Below the pieces are notes generated by a model that did no database searches, was not told the DNA's origin, and saw only the letters and a program-made list of their open reading frames with translations. The position numbers and the translations under genes are program-made. Shown here piece by piece: positions 22,746 to 34,171 of a DNA stretch of 64,000 nucleotides (positions are counted from its first letter, which is position 1; every line of letters begins with the position of its first letter). Source of the stretch: Lateolabrax maculatus (lineage: Eukaryota; Chordata; Actinopteri; Acropomatiformes; Lateolabracidae); NCBI GenBank assembly GCA_031216445.1, contig CM062210.1, forward strand, positions 15,325,501 through 15,389,500. Direction: 5' to 3'.

Positions 22746-24475
22746 TTGAGCCACGATTGTGGTTAACTTATAAATTAATGTAGTCTGCTGCCTTCAGGCA
22801 TGAATGGAGACTCTCAGCTGTGTGTGAAGTAGACTTTCCCTCTTTCTGTGTGTATTTTCTTACATGCCAAATCAGAATTGAGGCATTTGGTTAAATTCAA
22901 ATCCATTATGGAATCCACTTATCAAATCTGAATCCTTTCACATCCTTTATTGGATTATTTAGGTTGGGCTTTCAAAAATCATTTTAAGTGTTTGATAACC
23001 GAATACTTAAAGAAATTGCTATACAGTCTTAATGCTAAAACAAGCTAAAAGTCTCTAAAAGTTTGTCTCAGGAAAGCGAATAAGGGTATTTTCCAAAATG
23101 TTTAATCCTGTAAGTACTTCAGCAGTTGGGACTTTATTTAACTTTTTCTTTACATCACAACCTTCCATCCTTATTTTTATTTTTTTTTTTAGCAAAAATC
23201 CATGCAAACCACTCCTGCTGAATTACTTATCTTGCTCTCATTGTGCTGTGGTAGTGATTTTTTTGCTATTTTGCTGCTCATTTACAGTAGTCAACTGGCT
23301 GCCGATATTTATTTCAGTGAGGTAAATACTAATCAAATGCACCAACACTGCATTATTAAATCAAATGCAACAATAATATTATAATACTTGTCCTTCACTG
23401 ATGGAATGGGGTTTGGCTGAGGGGAGTTTTGGTCCGAATCTTCTCTGCCAAGTTAATCCCTCTCCATACATGGGGATGAGAGGATAGTCAGCACAGTAAC
23501 ATTTTAATTTGGAGATGGTACTGTAGAAAAACATTGTTTTAATGTTTTCAGAGCTTACAGGAAAATCTTCCTCTAAGCTTAGGCGACTGAACAAAGCTAT
23601 TCCTTTGCTTTTGAATTACAGTAAAAGCCTTCTTCCTGTATCTAACATAGAAGACGATTACATTTTGTCATGCTGACCTGACATATACTCACTTTATTTA
23701 AGGGACTTGGCACAGCCCTGGAGGTCTGTCAAGGTCATAGTTCAATTATTATTTGCATCTGAGGTTTTGGCATCATACGCCTTAAGCTGTGTGTTTACAA
23801 CATTTTCATTAATGCCCTGTGTTTGTCATATTGACACACCAAGCTCAAAATGATTCATGAGTGATCCATGTCTTATAGCCTCTTCACACAGTTTTAACAC
23901 AATTATTGCTCCTTCCGACTTTCTCTGATGGCTGTCCCCTTACCCAACCTTCTATAACTAGGTCAACACCCGACTGTGAAGCATAGGTACGTCAAGGCCC
24001 ACATGTTGCCCCTACCCATCAGCCCTAGACGTCCAATATAATCCCCCCACCTTTGATCATGATTTCCTCCTAATCCGTTTGAAAGTGTTAGGTGAAGACA
24101 GCCAGAGGCAATAGGTCTGCTCATGGTAGGATACCCGCTTCCTCTTGTGGAGAAACAGCGTTAATTACCTCTATTCATACACTTAAACTAACCCGAGTGA
24201 CCGAAGTGAAATCTCTGATTGGATGAATCAGCGGCACGGACTTGTTGAGTTCTTATTGATGTGAGCTCGGAGACACAGCTGGAGAGGCGGTGGAAGCTTG
24301 GGCTGCATCCTTTCTATTCAAACTTTATTATAACTGATTAAAGTGACTTTGCAACACCACATCATCTGGTCACATCAGATGAGTGGATTAGCAGACAGCA
24401 GGTTTTTTTTTTTTTCCTTGAGTTTTACATAGACTGTGCTTTTAATCCTCACATCATACATTGTGCAAGCAAAAA
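22746..24475. other. Unassigned noncoding stretch
   Basis: No gene. The part from about 23,690 to 23,830 has a tidy cluster of factor-like sites: TCAAGGTCA at 23,729-23,737 (orphan nuclear receptor type) and the octamer ATTTGCAT at 23,751-23,758. It could be a distal enhancer. A C-rich patch follows near 24,035. Confidence 0.4.
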
Positions 24476-24510
24476 TACACACACACACAGGCAGACACAC
24501 AAACACGCAT
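24476..24510. repeat. CA-rich microsatellite
   Basis: (AC)n at 24,477-24,489, followed by imperfect 'gcagacacacaaacacgc'. Confidence 0.85.
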
Positions 24511-24869
24511 CCCATAACCACAATCACTTGCCACTACCCACAATGATTTTGTGTTTTATGCTGGTTAAGATGATATAAGACAATGGACATTGACGATGAC
24601 ATTAGAAGTCATTTTAAAATCCTTCATGAGATGGGTGTGGAGCCTCAAACCTGCATTAATGTCACTGACATGTACTTCAGTAAAATTTGACAGGATAAGT
24701 GGGTATAGATAATGGACAGATGGAAATAATAGGTTCTACATTCCTGAATTAACTATTTTTGTCACTCAAATTCAAGTGTATTCTATTTTAAAATGTTTGG
24801 GATACTTCTTATTTGAGAATCAGGTTTCTCCCCTTACATGTGTTTTTTTTTTTTTCCTGTTGGTTCTAG

Positions 24870-25050
24870 TCCTTTCCTTTTTCCTTATCCTTTCCTTTGC
24901 CGGCCCCACATGCCGTGTATCTATGAAGACCTCTCAAACACCCTGCTGTCAGATAGCCCTGCTTCTGGCTCCTTCTCAGCTGTTGCCTCAATGACTCCAC
25001 GCAGACAACTGAGCCTGTATAAATCAACATCAGAAGGAAATCAATACTAA
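24870..25050 (+). CDS. Candidate terminal exon, unproven
   Basis: A pyrimidine run (about 24,842-24,867) ends in TTCTAG, a fair splice acceptor. The following frame stays open for 59 codons to TAA at 25,048-25,050. Its inferred peptide includes MPCIYEDLSNTLLSDSPASG and ends MTPRRQLSLYKSTSEGNQY. It is serine-rich and looks more protein-like than the other frames here, but I do not recognise it. The other strand is also open over the same bases. No partner exon is visible nearby. It may equally be a conserved noncoding block or chance. Confidence 0.13.
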
Positions 25051-26096
25051 GAAAAAGTTGTAAGAGGGACACATACTGTATTTGGTAAAGCTTTTAGGTT
25101 TGAGAGCAAAAATGTGCCCACATCCAATATATAAACATGCTCATCATTAGTGATCCAATCAGCAGACAGGTGAAGATCAGCCCAAACTCACAACTGTCTC
25201 CCAGATATGAGTTTTAGTTGCTTTAGAACAGCTGTTGGCTCTACGTCTAAAACACCCATCTGTTCAAAAACCTCAGATAGGAGCCAAAACTACTGACACT
25301 GATCATGTTTTTAGTCTTCTGAATTCTTCTGAAGGTGCGTTGCCATCTTAGAAACCCTCCCCTCCTTTGTTCCAGCTATTGGTCGTGTTAACAGGCTTCT
25401 CAGTCTCCACATACAGTATGGAAACATCAAGTTCACCCATCTCACAACATGGTTGCTATTAACTGGTTTAATTTGTTGCAGGACTGCTCAGTCTTCTAGC
25501 AGTGATGCCAATTATGTCAAAGATAATAGTACTAGAACCCATTTGTCTGCACATGCCATGGATACAAACAGTAAACTAAAAAAGCAAGAGGCGAAAGTTT
25601 AAAAAAATAATTAAAATAGTTAAAATCTTTAACATTTTTACTCCATAAGCCAAAATAAATTTACATATTGACTGCAATTCCTTCTTACTCTAAAGGATTG
25701 GGGCAGACACCATTTGTAAAGAAAGTGAGAAGAGAGGAGTTAATGATGAAGCTGAGAAAATGTCAGGACTATTTACTTCAGCTACTACAATATTGATTTT
25801 AAAAAAAAAATTTAACCTTAATGAAAAAATAAAGTAGTTGATTTTGCTCCACTAAATAAAGTTACCTTAACAAATTGTTCCAAATTCAGTTTGAGAGACT
25901 GAAGTGTTTTGGAAACAGTTGCCATAGGACTTTCAGTGGTTTTAATTGCAATATAATACACCATACTGATGATAATATATATAGTTTTTGTCCAGGATTG
26001 GCCTTTTATTAAATATTGTCCTGCCATGTTATTTACATTCCAATGATGGTCTAAATGCAGTTTCAGAGGCTTTTCAATCCTGAAAAGAAAAACATA
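25051..26096. other. Unassigned noncoding stretch
   Basis: No gene. The last part (26,044-26,073) holds a 30-mer that recurs at 63,261-63,290. A short A run lies at 25,800-25,811. Confidence 0.5.
26044..26073 (+). repeat. 30-bp motif shared with 63,261-63,290
   Basis: The core TCTAAATGCAGTTTCAGAGG here and TCTAAATGCCGTTTCAGAGG at 63 kb lie in a 30-bp window with 28 matches. Similarity fades outside. The copy here abuts the left end of the hAT-like element. Confidence 0.6.
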
Positions 26097-26539
26097 CAAG
26101 GCTCGTCATTAACTTTTTGAAGCATTTGTCCTTTGGACAAGTAAATTTACCGTTCACATGATCGGGTAAAAATTACAATAAACTCCTTTGTTTTGAGTAT
26201 GCAGAATCCAGACGAACAAACCGTTGAAAACACCCAAGCAGTCTCAACATATAAATGATTTAATGTTTTCATTTTTATTAGTGGCTATATGGAATGTTTT
26301 CACCTCAACAAATCACTTCATCATTTTGTTCACATAGGCCCCTAGGTAACCTGCTTTTGCTATTTTGTTTTCCTTATAACGGACCTGTATTCAAAATGCC
26401 ACATGGCTATTGTAGTTTTTATTTGAGCCATTTTGTAGTTCTAGTGGTAAGGGATCCAGTAAAATTCATCAGTCCAGCTGTTGACATATTTTTCTTCTCT
26501 TTTTGACTCATATGGACATATCGTTAGGATTTTATTGAT

Positions 26540-27330
26540 ACCAGTAGCCTACTCTTATCAATACTCCTTAACGGTTCGGTTTTTTATCGTAACTCTTACC
26601 GGTTCTTTTTCGTAACTAAATATTTGCTTCTTAAAAAAATATTTCGGAGCAGGTTTAGAATTGAATCTTAAATATGACTAAATGTTTAGAGAACAGTAAC
26701 AGTAATGTGTATAACAGCAAAGTCACTATATAAACTCAATATTATCTCACTGAAAACAAATCTAAAATGTCAATAAAATAAATAATATTTCTGACATCAC
26801 AATACTGAATGAAGTTTAGAAAGAATGAAGAACACAGACATCAGTCAGTATCAGTCCATCCTCCTGTCCTCAGGCCTGCTTTACCTCAGCAGCTCAGTTT
26901 TACAAGAAGATGCCATCTAAGATGAACAGTCAGACTACAGACAGACAGCGTTTGTTGTAGCTTGTTTGTTTGTAGCAATTTGCTATTAGCCGAGCTCGCT
27001 TGTGTAAAACATAGTGAAGGTGGATGAGAGGCAGATTAAAATATAGATTTTCTACATGTTCACGTTTCTGCTTGTTATACAGGTGTATTGATAAAGTTTT
27101 GGCTTTTTACTCGCCACGGTTTTATCGCACTTACAGTAACAAGCTTAGTTGGAGGAGCTCAGCCCAACTCAGAGAGCAGAGGAAACGCTGCAGCGTCATA
27201 GTAAATTACACCAAAACATTACCGTGAGTGCCGATATAGGAACCGGTAACATCTGAGCTTAGCAATACTACGATCATAAATAATGTAGCCATAGGGCCTG
27301 TTTAATACCTGGTTTTGGTGCCCATCCCAA
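26540..27330. mobile_element. Repeat nested in the hAT-like element
   Basis: The left part reads 'cggttcggttttttatcgta' and 'cttaccggttctttttcgta'. The right part reads 'gaaccggtaacatctgag' and 'cctggttttggtgcccatcc'. The two ends are loosely inverted around ACCGGTTC / GAACCGGT. The family is familiar from percomorphs as a high-copy noncoding element. Its right part, 27,145-27,310, is copy B of the block also found at 3400-3575. Confidence 0.55.
27145..27310 (+). repeat. Dispersed block, copy B
   Basis: Aligns to 3400-3575: 'ggaggagctcagccc', 'gaaacgctgcagcgt', 'gaaccggtaacatctgag', 'caatactacg' and 'gggcctgttta' in the same order and orientation. Confidence 0.7.
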
Positions 27331-27589
27331 TGTACGGTGCAGTCCTAGTTGTACCTGACTCTCTCCCGGCACTTGGCCGGGCTGCAGAGCCTGACACCAC
27401 CACCATGGTTCTTCTTCTCAGGTAAAATGTTTGAGGTGTCGTAGGGATGAGTGGCACATAACGTGAAGACATGTTTTTTTGTTTATGACTTTTAACTTGT
27501 CCGGTGGGGCAAGTACTTTTTTATTCCACTTGCCCGACAGGAAATCCACTTGTCTCAGACAAGCGGACAAGCCTTAATGTCGAGCCCTG

Positions 27590-30500
27590 GCATTTCACTT
27601 TTTGTGTGTAAAAGTAGTCGAAGATATTGACTAATGGTGCTATTTGCATATCCAACATGTAATTCTGTTTGCTGGCCTTCAAAAAAAACCCATTTGGGTC
27701 AAACGCTGATGTGTATAAATGAATAAACAGCCACATTCAGGCATTTTTGTCTAATTTCTTTCCACCTGCCTTTACTGCTTTTCCCATGAATCATTGTCAG
27801 AAATCAACATGTATTATTGTCAGTTGCTCTCAAAACGAATGAGCACTAATGATAGCAATCAGACTTGGCAGATTTCTGGCATTGAGATCTCGATAATAAT
27901 CAGTTGCCTCAAACTTTTTGCAATTTCCGCCGTAAGGAGACACCGGCAATTTTGCCTCAAGAGCACTCTATACATTGTGACATTTGATTGTTGAAGAGGC
28001 ACTGTCCATTTTGCACATTGACCTGTTTTAGCACTGTGTTATGACTGACATTAATTTCAGGAGGATTTGTGTGAGTCTTGGTAGCTGTGTGCAGCAGCCA
28101 TTTGCTGAATGGGATTAATGCAGCGTTTTTATCTGACTGTGGTCTTTGCTCCCTGAAGCTGGCTTGCTGTCCTCTTTCATAGCATCACTTCAGGGCCTTG
28201 CAACAAGCCAAATAGATCAAAAAGAGTGGCATCAAAGAAAAATATCCATTCATGGTCAGTCAATAAAATTCTGCATACCCGTGCTCAGAATACACCCTAT
28301 GAAAACACCATATGTAAAACAGTACAGGTACATAACACAATAAAATGCAATCATTCATGCTACTTTTGCTTTAAGAGAAGCAGCTATTTTGATGTATTTC
28401 TCATAAAGACAAGCATATCAATTCCAGCTTTTGGTACAGGCTCCCAGTTCCGCACTTCTGACATTCTCAAACACAATGTTCACTTCCAGTTTACATGTCA
28501 AAGTGCCTTGGCCAGCACTTATAGAATAAGTTTTTACTGAGTAAACCCCGATGGGTTTCATAAGGAATGCTACAACATCAGCTGTGCCAGATATTTGTCA
28601 TTTAAGGTTTATTAGAGATTTGCAGCTACCTACCTAGTGCAGAGAATGTCGAGAGGGATGGGTTGGAAGGTCATACTCGGTCAGACTGGTAAGCTGTGTG
28701 GTGATACCGACTAAGAAAGGTCACTTGTCAGTTGAGAGACAAGAAAGCAGAAAAGGAGTATCCAAGCCAAACACAGCGACTGGAACATCCATATAGTGTA
28801 AACCCAGGAAACATACACACTAAAATATAAATGCCTTTTTACAATTATATTGGTTATTTCTCTTAATATGAATATTGATCACTACCACTACTTCCATATT
28901 GGCCCAGGGGCATTGGTCACTGTAACTAAGATGTGTCATGTGCTAGGACCTTGGTAGAGCTGCTTGCATTGTTGTATAATCCGGTGTTTACGTTATAATA
29001 TAAATGTCAAGGTAAATCTATAGCTTTTATTCTAAGATAAAGTACACCAATACATTGGAGTTTTAAAGCAGTGTGACATTTATCAACAAAGTACAAAAAT
29101 ATAGAAGCGCCATTACCATTAAGGTGTCACAATGATACTTGCATGCTATCTCAGAGTTTTCAAAATTGGTTATGTGACAAGTCTGTATGTAGGTAAACTT
29201 TTCAGACCTTTATTAAAACAATTATGACCTTATGTCATTTTGTATTGTTCAATGCTGTCTGTTATTCTCTGCTTTACACTACAGAGAATATTAAAGCACT
29301 TTCCACTGCAGCTTCATGCTCAATAGACCGGTTGCCTAATATAAGTTCATAAACAGTACTAAAAGATTCACTATCAAGTTTAATTTCATCTCTTTGTGTG
29401 GCAAAGGGCTTGCTTTCCTCCCCTGTTGGCATGACAGGTTGTGACAACACACGATTGCCTCAGAACAGTGAGCAGTGCACCTGTCAAGCGACATGAGAGA
29501 TGCAATAGACGGCCTTGCAAAATAAGAATTCATTAAAGTTTCTTGCTGCGTCTCCCTAGAGGTTCGTCTTTGTCCCGGCCCTACCACATCTCATTTCAAC
29601 CTCTGTCAGAATGTACGAGGCATCGTTTTATCATTCTCTCATCATTCGCCGCGGACCACTTTGAATTCTCATCTCCCCTCATTGTGTTTCAGAAACACAA
29701 TTAGAACACAGAGAGTGATGCAATATTACTAGCATCCTTCTCAAGGACTTTTTCGTCTGCCATGACTTCCTCCTCATCCCACCCGGCCCCACGGAAGTAT
29801 CTCTGACTTATGTTGGTTTCTTCTACATAATTTTCCCAAATGTGAAACTCTGAGAAAAATAACAGAAATACACACGTGGGTACCAGAACAATGTGTGAGA
29901 TGCAGGTTCCCAGAACGGTTCCACTGGTGAGCAAGGTCAACCTCTTTTACCCAACTCGCCATCCAGTGACATTTCCCTGCCTTACTAATGAGACAGGCTT
30001 GGCGAGGAAGGCCTGTGCTGAGACCAGCAACCTGGCAGAGTTTAGCCCTAAGGGCCTCTCATTGGACCCTGATTCCCATTTACCCCTGTGAAATATTCTC
30101 CTGCTGTTTTATAACATAAAGCTAAAACTCTGCTTCGCTTGCCGCAGGTTACCAGCACTGTAGTTAAAAATGTAACTTAAAACAAAAAAAAAGATTTTTT
30201 TGGAGTGTAATTGGTATTATCAAAAGCTATAGCTGGTACTATGGCTCTTTTCCTGTGAACTTTACTTTCAACATATAATATGTAGAATGTTTTAAGTCAG
30301 TGTCCTTCACAACGGACAGCTGCTGCTTATCTAGACATGTAAATTCTAAAACTTCTCCAGATTTTAAGCATTTTTATCAGCACGCCTTTATTTTCTTTAT
30401 TTTAAGTCGAGTATTTGAATATCTGAGACATCTCACTGGTGTAACTGCTCTTGGCTCAGGGAACTCAGTGAGAGCTGGCGGTTTGCATATTTCTGAATAG

Positions 30501-31959
30501 AGGAGTGATAACAGTGGCTAAATCAATCTGTGTGAAAGAAAAGAAGAGGAGCTGAGAGGGAAAGCTGCTGAACTAGGATGTATTCACTATCCTGATGGTA
30601 CAAGGGGTCATGGCGGTCTATTTAATGCCTTAGATAAACCTGACCCTCACTGTGATCACTACAGTACAAGTAGACATAAAATGCTGAAACATGAATGGGT
30701 TTTGAACCGTGTGTGGTTGTCTTTACAACCCCGCAACATACATTGTGAAATACAGTGTAGATTGTTAGTGCATCATGTAGAATTTTTTGCTGCTATTTGT
30801 TATTGAATTATTGTACTTATGTCTCAGAATGGGTTGATTTAAATTATGTATAAAGTATAATTAGAAACCTCTGCTTTTGACCTCCTGAATGTAGGCAGGC
30901 CCAGTTTGATGGGAGACATTTTCAGACAACACAAAACTTCAGTTTAAGGGAATGCAGACACCTAAGTAATGTCAGCATCAGCCTGGCTTTCACAACAGGA
31001 GAGTTTGTGTGTGCATTAAAATATAGCGCCCCCCCCCAGTGTCAATAGATGGTTTTGAATGTGAATCCTATGATCTTATGCATGGATGAGAATCATTTCT
31101 ATTGACTGCATGTAATAAATGAAGCAGTAACTTTGTTACCAGGTTGACATTACTTGTCTGCTACTCTCAGTCTGCAGAACAGTTTGTAATGTCTAAAAAC
31201 ATTTCCGCACCCTGATGGTCCTGACATGGCCCACTCAGGGCAACACATTTTCCCTAGACACAGTGTAGCCACAGGGAACCATTCAGAAGTTCTTGCACCC
31301 CCCTCTTTCGCCAATGTGTGCTGATAGCTCTCTCTGTGTGACCAAGAGGTTTTAATCCGCAGTGTTCACACGGCCCAGCGAGAGTTGCCAGAATTGTTGC
31401 AATTCTGATAGAAATACATGTGGGTAGGTAGTGACCTCTACCATGCACTCAGACTATTCTACCACCTCGGAGGGGGCATGTTCATGGGAAGAAAAGAGAG
31501 AACAGCCCATGGCACTCAAGCAGCAGGATACTTTGGAGTTGAAGCTGTGGACATAAAGGCCATGATTGATTTTTCAGCACTCTTTCCGTAGGTTTTCATC
31601 TCTCCTCACCGTTTTGTTGTGGATTTGTTTAAAGTGCAGTGGCCTGTTCCCCTACAATTGAATGAGTGTGTATGTGTGTGGTCAGTGGTTGCAGGGGGTA
31701 CCACAAGGGTGGCAGGTTGGTTTTAGAAAAGTACTTTACTTGAAATTAAGATGCTGCAAATTCAAGTAAATACTCTGTTTATCAGCTTAGCATTCTTTCT
31801 CAACAAACCTTTTGCTTTATTCTGCATACCATCTATTGAATTCTAATGAAATGCTTAAATCTAAAAACCTATATGACGGTAAAGAGATTCAGTTATATAT
31901 CAGCTATAGGTCAAGCTGTCATCTACCCATGGCAGCTTAGGGCTAGAGCAGAATGCAAG
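27590..31959. other. Unassigned noncoding stretch
   Basis: No gene or firmly recognised repeat over more than 4 kb. A C run lies at 31,027-31,036. Blocks such as 28,020-28,200 and 29,430-29,700 are less AT-rich and low in simple repeats, so they are plausible conserved noncoding elements, but I have no alignment to show it. Confidence 0.45.
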
Positions 31960-32420
31960 ACTTTTGCCACGATTTGTCTGTCAGACAAATTCCTTTGATC
32001 TGAGACTAAAACCCTCAAGTTGGCACAGAATCCACATCTGTGCCCGTCAGGACGCGTCCTCTAGTTCAAACAGTTCAGAGACGTGTCTTCCCCTAATCGC
32101 GAGCTACCCCAGACACTACCAGAGTTTCCAAAAAATTGATACGCTCATAGTTTGGGCTTCTTGGGGTCTATGACAACAAAAGAGCAGTATTCAATGAGAG
32201 CGCACCAAAAACCGGAGACAGGGAGGGAGAGGCGGCAGACGCACACTTACACACACTCTTACGGAGTGACTCCGTAAGACGCATCAAAGACACGCAAAAT
32301 AGAAAAACCATCCCAGCCCGTGGAGGGAAGTAGGGAAGAGAGAGAAACCGACACCAAAGGAGGGAAACGAGGTCCAGCAGCTCAGAGTGCAGCAGGTGGA
32401 GATGAGATGGTGTCACTTAA
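31960..32420. promoter_or_regulatory. CpG-rich block with palindromes; possible distal promoter
   Basis: About 18 CpG dinucleotides fall in roughly 450 bases, far above the surroundings. It contains the perfect palindromes ATTTGTCTG-T-CAGACAAAT (31,972-31,990) and TCTTACGGAGT-G-ACTCCGTAAGA (32,257-32,279). Read on the minus strand, the second yields a donor-like CTCC|GTAAGA. Long pyrimidine-rich stretches on that strand are typical of fish 5' untranslated regions. The 82-codon minus-strand frame over it is not recognisable. It could also be a young transposon fragment with undecayed CpGs. Confidence 0.25.
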
Positions 32421-33501
32421 TGTGATGTTTCAGTAGAGCATTGAGGTAAATGCAGTACAACAAATATAAGACTTCATTTGCAGCCTGTAGTGATATTACA
32501 ATAAGTTGAAAGTCAAGTTAAAATACAAGTTTATTACAACACAATCCACAACTTCCTGCAAGCGCAAATGTTCAGAGACAGCACAATAATGATAATAAAA
32601 CAAAGATATTGATGACATTTTAAGTAACCTATGAATGCACTTCATCGTGGGTTTTTACCCCTCCTTCAACAACTTGACCATGCCCAGTCACTCCTTACAC
32701 TGTATAATGATGCACATGTGTTTTTACTATAAGTAAGACGGAGAGATGATCTGACATATGATCCACAGCAACACCACCACAACCAGAGCACACTTGAGAG
32801 ACATTCAATCATCACCACAGTCATTTTGTCCTTTTAACAGTTCACAAGCTTGTGACAGATGAATTAACTCATTAACTGTCAAAACACTGAAATTAACCAT
32901 TTTAAAAAACCTGATAATGTTGGAGTGTATTATCAGGTTGTCAGGTTGCTGCAAATGTGTCTTGTTTGGGACTAGTTCTGTTATCTAGTCAATACTGCCA
33001 CAAATAATCTTACATCTTGGCATTTTTATAATCCCCAATTTTTAAAAACTCTTTATTTTCAGGACTCAAAATGGTTGTTTTGTGATACTGACACTGTTTG
33101 AATTTAAATTCAGTTAGTTGTTTGTTGTACCTTTGGTCAGAGCCGGTTTTAGAAGCAGCCAAAAGAAAAAGATTTGTGTCCTCTGCATCTGTATCAGGGT
33201 ATAAAGAGGAGGTGTGTAACTTAATACCATCTTTCCAACAAACCTAATTATCAAATGCTTACTGTTGTCTACCTGGTTTCTGCCTTTGTCTCTTGCTTCC
33301 ATCAGCTATTAGGTTTCAACAAGTGGGGATTCATAACTTGTGATAGTGTTCAGGTGTCACATTGGGATTGTTGTGCATTCCCCAATCTGTACCAAGGAAT
33401 CAGTAAAAATGAACAGCTGTACTACAGGGTGCTATCTGTTTTCATTTGTAGACACTTTGTGCTGTAATTTCTGTCATCTATTCCCTGTAAAATACAGGGA
33501 C
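32421..33501. other. Unassigned noncoding stretch
   Basis: No gene or recognised repeat. A short inverted repeat, 'cctgataatg...tattatcagg', lies near 32,910-32,937. Confidence 0.5.
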
Positions 33502-33556
33502 AGATAAGATAAGATAAGATAAGCTTAAATGTCCCAGTAGGGAAATTTGTTCCGTC
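33502..33556. repeat. GATAA-tailed LINE/SINE end
   Basis: (GATAA)n is followed by 'gcttaaatgtcccagtaggg' and 'aaatttgttcc'. The pairing of GATAA repeats with 'cccnnnngggaaattngt' is a familiar teleost retroelement terminus. Confidence 0.7.
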
Positions 33557-34100
33557 CTTCAGTTCCACAGAAAAAAGAATCATACATACTGCATAGTAAA
33601 AAAAGTCAACATCTCAACAACACATAGCTTCCATGTAACAGTTTGCATATATACATACACACCTTCTGACAATGGCAACATATTGCACAACTTCTGTGGC
33701 AACACTTTTAGGAAGACAGCTGTTGAGTCGGAAACCATGTGAGACTTTCACAGCTTCAAAATTTTCCATTTCGTTGTTTGAAAATATTCCCAGCCATTTT
33801 AAAAAATATGAAGAAATACCTTATCAATTATGTCCAACCACTTCCACTCCTGCATCCCTTTTTCATTCTTCCCAGTCAGCTTTCCTTAATCATCTTTAAT
33901 CATCTACACACATTCATATGGCAGATATTCAATTATTTAATATCTTGTGGAAATAGATGACAATTTAGTCTATAAATTCAGTGTGATTAGTAAGGCTGCT
34001 ATGGTTACTAATTATCAACTGCAGGTTCCAATAAAGGAGCAGCTACAGTAACATATAGTGTAAATGCTTTTTCAATACCCTTGTCCCTTATTTATTTTTT
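33557..34100. other. Unassigned AT-rich stretch
   Basis: May include further body of the retroelement ending at 33,502-33,556, but nothing is recognisable. No gene. Confidence 0.4.
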
Positions 34101-34129
34101 ATATATATATTATATTACATATATATTAG

Positions 34130-34169
<40 letters not shown>
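34101..34169. repeat. Compound AT/AC microsatellite
   Basis: (AT)n at 34,101-34,126 runs into (AC)14 at 34,141-34,168. Likely polymorphic. Confidence 0.95.

Positions 34170-34171
<2 letters not shown>

Larger units (their letters stand above)
26097..27589. mobile_element. hAT-like element with nested repeat
   Basis: The left end is CAAGGCTCGTCATTAA. The right end on the opposite strand is CAGGGCTCGACATTAA (14 of 16). Next to both ends are 'cttgtcc' and 'ggacaagt(a/g)'-type words, including 'acttgtccggtggggcaagt' near the right end, which I know from teleost hAT-type repeats. No transposase frame remains. The 8-mers outside the ends do not match, so the target duplication has been lost or the copy is rearranged. 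A second element fills about 26,540-27,330. Confidence 0.6.
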
